From Eumeta japonica (lineage: Eukaryota > Arthropoda > Insecta > Lepidoptera > Psychidae), in NCBI GenBank assembly GCA_005406025.1, contig BGZK01001439.1, positions 1-64,000 of the forward strand: 64,000 bases of DNA, written 5' to 3'. The notes below the pieces were generated by a model that saw only the letters and a list, made by a program, of their open reading frames with translations, had not been told where the DNA came from and made no database searches. This document shows positions 59,860 to 64,000 of the stretch, one piece after another. Within the stretch, counting starts at the first letter, position 1; every line of letters starts with the position of its first letter. The position numbers and the translations under genes were made by a program.

Positions 59860-60229
59860 ATGTCGGACAAAAAATCTCCGGAAAACGCCGTTACAGATCA
59901 AAATGAACTTAAATTACTTTATGATTTAAAACATTGTTGTGTGCTTTTAGATAATTTGAATACAAATGATTTAAACAAATCTCCTGAGAGAGCAAACTTC
60001 TCTCTCAGAAAAAGTATAAGGAGTAAAGTTAGACCAACCAAATATGAAAATTTTGTTGATGCATTTACTTCAAGTAAACAAAAAACAAGGCAATTAAATA
60101 GCGATGAAAAATTATATTATTCGAGTTGCACAGGATCACAAGCAGATACTACTTTATCACCGTCGTTTAAAAAGGCTAGTCTACAGATAAATAGACCAGT
60201 TCGAACATCTCAAATTGGAGTTAAAAAAA
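59860..60229 (+). CDS. first coding exon of an unidentified gene
   Basis: An ATG (context TTATCATG) opens 123 codons that end at the good donor GTAAGA (60230), in phase 1. Beyond the donor the frame continues only to 60306. The product is hydrophilic and charged, with acidic/amide residues first (D-Q-N-E-L-K-L-L-Y-D-L), a basic patch S-L-R-K-S-I-R-S-K-V-R-P-T-K-Y around residues 48-65, and a Ser/Thr/Gln-rich end. No family was recognised; a basic S/T-rich start would suit a nuclear or chromatin protein, but that is guesswork. The codon pattern and length are unlike the chance frames nearby. Later exons would lie toward or past the window's end. Confidence 0.6.
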
Positions 60230-60306
60230 GTAAGATGATAAAAAGGAATTGTTTAGCATTTACGATTATAATACAAAATTATTTATCTTGCAATGCCGAA
60301 AAATGA

Positions 60307-61333
60307 TGTATTGTATTTGAATCTTAAATTTACAAGTTGCTTGAAGAACTATTTCAAATTAGATCAAATTTTGAAACGTACCTAATACCATTTAGTAACT
60401 GTCTTGAAACATCATGTATTTCAAAAATCATACCCAATTATTTTTAATTAACACTTGTTTTGATTGGAGCAGTGTCCAATATTATATACATGCTTATTGA
60501 GATTTTTAAGGAGTTTTTGAAATTATAATGAGACTCATTACAAATACAAGATATTATGTTGAAATGTTCGAAAGTGCTTTTTACTATTTGTCCGAAATGA
60601 CATATTGAATAAGAATAAGTACTCCATATTTAATGAATAAAAATGATAAGTACATCATATTTTATTTAATTTTCTTTGTAAGATTTTAAAGGGTCGGGTG
60701 TCTCAGTTCATCCTACGTTACATGTTTGTTCCATTGATTGAACGCGAACAGTCAAGGGTGTAAGTTGCCTTTGCAAACTACATCAAAATTGTTTCAATAA
60801 TTTGGCTGTTAAGACTTCAAAAGAACAAATTCAGTATAGAATATATTATTTTAATATTAAATTAGGGAATGTCAGTAATTAAGGCAAACATTCTAAAACA
60901 ATAAGAAGTCATGATTAATTTTGCTTCACAATTTCTACATACCCATTTTCCCATTTGTAGTAGTTGAATCAATTATTCCTATGGTTGACCATTTCAAATA
61001 TTTTTATTTGTTGTATGTACTCATAAAAGTATATGAATTATCTCTTTTTTCCTACCATGTTTACTCACATCTAAAATGTGGTTTGAATCCAAAAAGTAAA
61101 TCTATTTTTTCACTGACTACAAAGATATCTTTGAAAATTATAACTTATCATTTTTGTATGAACATTTATTGAAGTGATGTGTCTTTTGATTGAAAATCGA
61201 ATAGTAAATGAAATGCTTTATTAAATGTAACAATTTTCAAGTTGTAATAATATAAGTGTAATTCATGATTATCTTGTTAATTAAAAGATTTTTGAAGATT
61301 GTCTTTGCCTGTAGTTCTGCCTACGTGGACATA
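60307..61333 (+). other. presumed intron of the unidentified gene
   Basis: AT-rich DNA after the donor at 60230. No convincing next exon is seen before the mariner composite at 61334. Confidence 0.4.
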
Positions 61334-63785
61334 TAAGGGCAGGGAAAAAATTTATTCATATTACATATACAATTCTAGATAATTTTTCATCATATTTTAT
61401 TTACATTTAATTATAATATTATACATATGCTATTCTGTTCAACAACTTGATGCCAATCTGAAGGTAGTAACAATCCCATTGCTGTAGAAATATTGAAACT
61501 TTGATCAAAAAATTGTGACAAGTAGTTTCAACAGTCCTGTCTTGAAGTTAATCAAACACTAACTAAAGAATTATGAAGAGATGGAAACAGGTGAAAATCT
61601 GTGGGTTGGGGCTATGTAATGGATGCATTAATACTTCCCAAGTAAATTTTCAATATTTGCTGTGTAGTCTGGTGTTATCATGGTGAAAAACCAAACCCTT
61701 TCTGTTGATTAATTCTAGCTACTTTTTCTCTACTTCTTGCTTGAGTCTCATCAGCTGTTGATAGTAGAAATCCCAATTAATGGTTTTGCTGAGCAGTAAA
61801 AGCTCATAATGACTAATATCCTTCTAATCTCACCATACATATAGCATCAAGTTATTGCGAGTTAATCCAGGTTTTCGCTGTAGTCTGTGAGCTTGTTTGC
61901 ATTTTGACCATGATCTTTTTGGCATGTTCTTGTCATAAGTAATCCATTTTTCATCACCAGTGATCAATCTTTTCAAAAACGGTTCAATTTCATTACATTT
62001 CAACAGAGAATTGCAAATAAGTACAGAATTCAATAGGTTTCTCTCGGTGAGCTCATGTGGGACCAAAGTGTGGAACTTTTTTGTATATCCAGTTTATTTT
62101 TTTTTAAATGAGTTAAAACTGTTTTGTGGTCAAACCCCAGCTCTTCAGCTATGTTGTAACAATTAATATGCCGATCTTGGTCTTCATTTTCCAAAATGGC
62201 ATCAACTTTATCCATGACAAGTCAACTGGAGCGAGGTTCATCTTCGACATTTAAATTATTGGATTGAAAACACTTGAACCATTTTTGTGACATTGCATGA
62301 GTTCCATAAACATCCCAATTTTTTTTATGGCTTGTCACATTTTTCTCTTTTTGGTAATAAAACTTCAATATGTATTGAATTTCTATGTTAGATTCATCAT
62401 TTTGGTGTATAGAAAAACAATAGGAAAATGGCAGGACACCGTTTTTACTTTTTTAAAAGTACTTTTACTTTTTACAGAACAATATTTAAAAAGTAATCAC
62501 AGCATTTAAAAATATAACTCCTTGGCGGTAGAATATAGTTTGTTTCATGTAACTGTCAGTTGTTTTACCATTGTGGCATCATTTTTAAAATTGCGTGTTT
62601 TTGTCACCATGGATTTAACTAGTGAAAGTTTTTGTGCAATGATTATGATTTTTGTCATAGACTAACTCAAAAATAGTGCATAGATCAACTCACTTCGACT
62701 TTTGGGTATGAAGCACAATTGATAACCACTGTGTATTTAATGAGTTTAATTGTGAGTGGCCTATGCACATGGACAAATTTAAAGAAAGTCACCGTAAATC
62801 GGTTGTTGTACCACAAAATATCGATGCTAGTCGGGAACTAATAATGCTAGATTGTAATGATATATATCGCTAGATGTAGGCATTCCTGGGCATAAGTATG
62901 ATGTGCATACATAAGATATATGAAAATTTGGCTATAAAAAAAATTTGTTCATGTTTGATTCTGCATAACTTGAGCATTGATCAAACACAGGCTCGTGTTG
63001 ATTGGCGCAAAAAAAATATAACAATGGTGCATCAAAAGCTGTTTATAATATCTACACAGGTGATGAATCTCGGATTTATGCATATGACCCTGAAACTAAA
63101 CAACAGTCAATGGTGTGGGTGTTCCAAGAAGAGCCGAATCCATCAAAAGTGATTAGTTCCAAAAGCAATTAGAAGCAAATTGTTACATGGTATAAATGAA
63201 CATGTGGTTACATTGCCACTAGAGAATCATAGCACGGTTAACTTGGAATGGCACACAACCAGTTGTTTGCTAGAAGTCTTTGAAGAAATAAGAAAGTGCA
63301 ACCGATAACACAGATTCATTTTTCATCATGACAATGCTAGCTGTCACACGTCGGCCGATAGAATTAGGTTTTTGGAAGGTCAAAAGATCAAATTGACATG
63401 TCATCTGCCGTATAGCCCTGATTTGTCATCCAACAGATTTTATTTATTCCCAAGCGTAAATAATAAAATATGTGGTCAACATCTTTCGAATTGCAAAAAG
63501 GCTGTTGATGCATTCAAATTGCATGTTTTGGAAAACCTCAATCAGAATGAAAAAGGTACTATAAAAATTAGTTTCAGCATATGCAAGTGCATCGATCATC
63601 ACAGTGAATATTTTGAAGAGCAATAAAACCATATTGAAAGATAGATGTTTGTTTCGTTTTGAAATTCTAGACACATAAATTGCAGCCCTCATATCTAAAA
63701 TAGCCAGATACAAACAGCACAACCAAAGAGATTTTACTCCAACTTTTTGCTTTTAGAATACAAAAAACTTTTTCCCCGACCTAAT
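61334..63785 (-). mobile_element. decayed mariner (copy 2) interrupted by another mariner
   Basis: The left end TAAGGGCAGGGAAAAAATTT and the complement of the right end (ACTTTTTCCCCGACCTAAT) are imperfect terminal inverted repeats of one family, also found on copy 1 (15531-16637). The minus-strand transposase runs from about 62420 down to 61450. It shows V-P-H-E-L-T-E-R-N near 62060, L-I-T-G-D-E-K-W-I-T-Y-D near 61950 and K-P-G-L-T-R near 61865, but stops and frameshifts break it. Subtracting the 1.1-1.2 kb insert leaves about 1.3 kb, the normal mariner length. Copy 1 lacks the insert. Confidence 0.7.
62490..63690 (+). pseudogene. second mariner transposase, plus strand, decayed
   Basis: From about 62609 a start-like M-D-L-T-S-E-S-F-C-A-M-I is followed by broken frames. 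G-D-E-S-R-I-Y-A-Y-D-P-E-T-K lies near 63060, H-H-D-N-A-S-C-H-T near 63328, Y-S-P-D-L near 63410 and the C-terminal C-I-D-H-H-S-E-Y-F-E-E-Q at 63591-63626. The H-D-N and Y-S-P-D-L blocks mark the mariner catalytic core. It belongs to a different mariner lineage than its host element and has several frameshifts and stops, so it is inactive. The exact ends and TIRs could not be fixed. Confidence 0.7.
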
Positions 63786-63877
63786 ATAATTAATTCTTCA
63801 TTTTCTTCAAATCTTGCATCCCTCTCTTTTCCAATTGCACTATCACTATTGTCCTGTTTTCTTGTAAATTTTTGCAG

Positions 63878-63940
63878 AGGAATTCATTAGTGGGAGGTAT
63901 AAAATATGAGTATAATCCAGAAAATATTCTGTTGGTGTAC
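63878..63940 (+). CDS. possible downstream exon of the unidentified gene
   Basis: A strong acceptor (CTGTTTTCTTGTAAATTTTTGCAG, with an alternative AG two bases later) precedes a short frame R-N-S-L-V-G-G-I-K-Y-E-Y-N-P-E-N-I-L that ends at a TAA at 63942, with a possible donor GTGTAC at 63935. Its phase does not match the donor at 60230 directly, so an intermediate exon would be needed. Weak call. Confidence 0.25.
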
Positions 63941-64000
63941 TAAATTGTATCTAAATCTGTTTAGCTGTTTATGCATAATTGAGTTACAAACAACCAAATA

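Overview
This window is eukaryotic. It has an AT-rich background, very long introns and GT/AG splice sites, and it carries interspersed repeats of types common in moths and butterflies: mariners, a CCGGCC...AAGTGCGAGTCGGACTCG-type repeat, a SINE-like tail and foldback MITEs. The main gene encodes a protein very close to insect roadkill/HIB (the SPOP family). I therefore read the window as a lepidopteran chromosome. Species cannot be told from the sequence alone.

Layout: positions 1-1960 are upstream non-coding DNA with a CpG-rich block and a degenerate repeat. A GC-rich 5' exon ends at 2425 and carries the first five codons (MALA plus a split R). From there the roadkill (rdx/SPOP) gene runs on the plus strand to the stop at 50144-50146. 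Seven coding segments join in frame to a 413-residue MATH-BTB-BACK protein: 2412-2425, 32079-32250, 37338-37675, 42294-42535, 47109-47287, 48139-48281 and 49993-50146. Introns 1-6 are about 29.7, 5.1, 4.6, 4.6, 0.85 and 1.7 kb. Introns 1 and 2 hold many CpG-rich islands in AT-rich DNA, which look like candidate regulatory elements. One contains an exact Ci/Gli consensus (25580-25588), notable because rdx is a Hedgehog/Ci target in Drosophila. The 3' UTR probably ends at one of four AATAAA signals between 50875 and 51715.

The region from about 51.8 to 59.5 kb is gene-poor and repeat-rich: a decayed DUF4817/DDE transposase, SINE/Helitron-like remnants and an alternating purine-pyrimidine tract. 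At 59860-60229 a second plus-strand gene appears to begin. It has an ATG-initiated 123-codon exon ending at a good donor, and its product is not recognised. A further candidate exon lies at 63878, and the gene probably continues beyond the window. The last 2.5 kb is a composite of two decayed mariners that looks like one inserted into the other.

Most notable observations: a near-identical ~460 bp inverted repeat pair that flanks rdx exon 2 (which holds the conserved second start codon); a tandem CAG/GAG acceptor plus paired 13-bp hairpins at both ends of rdx intron 6; a perfect 16-bp-arm hairpin in intron 2; the intronic Ci site; and the nested mariners. I found no tRNA, rRNA, CRISPR array or prokaryote-type system.
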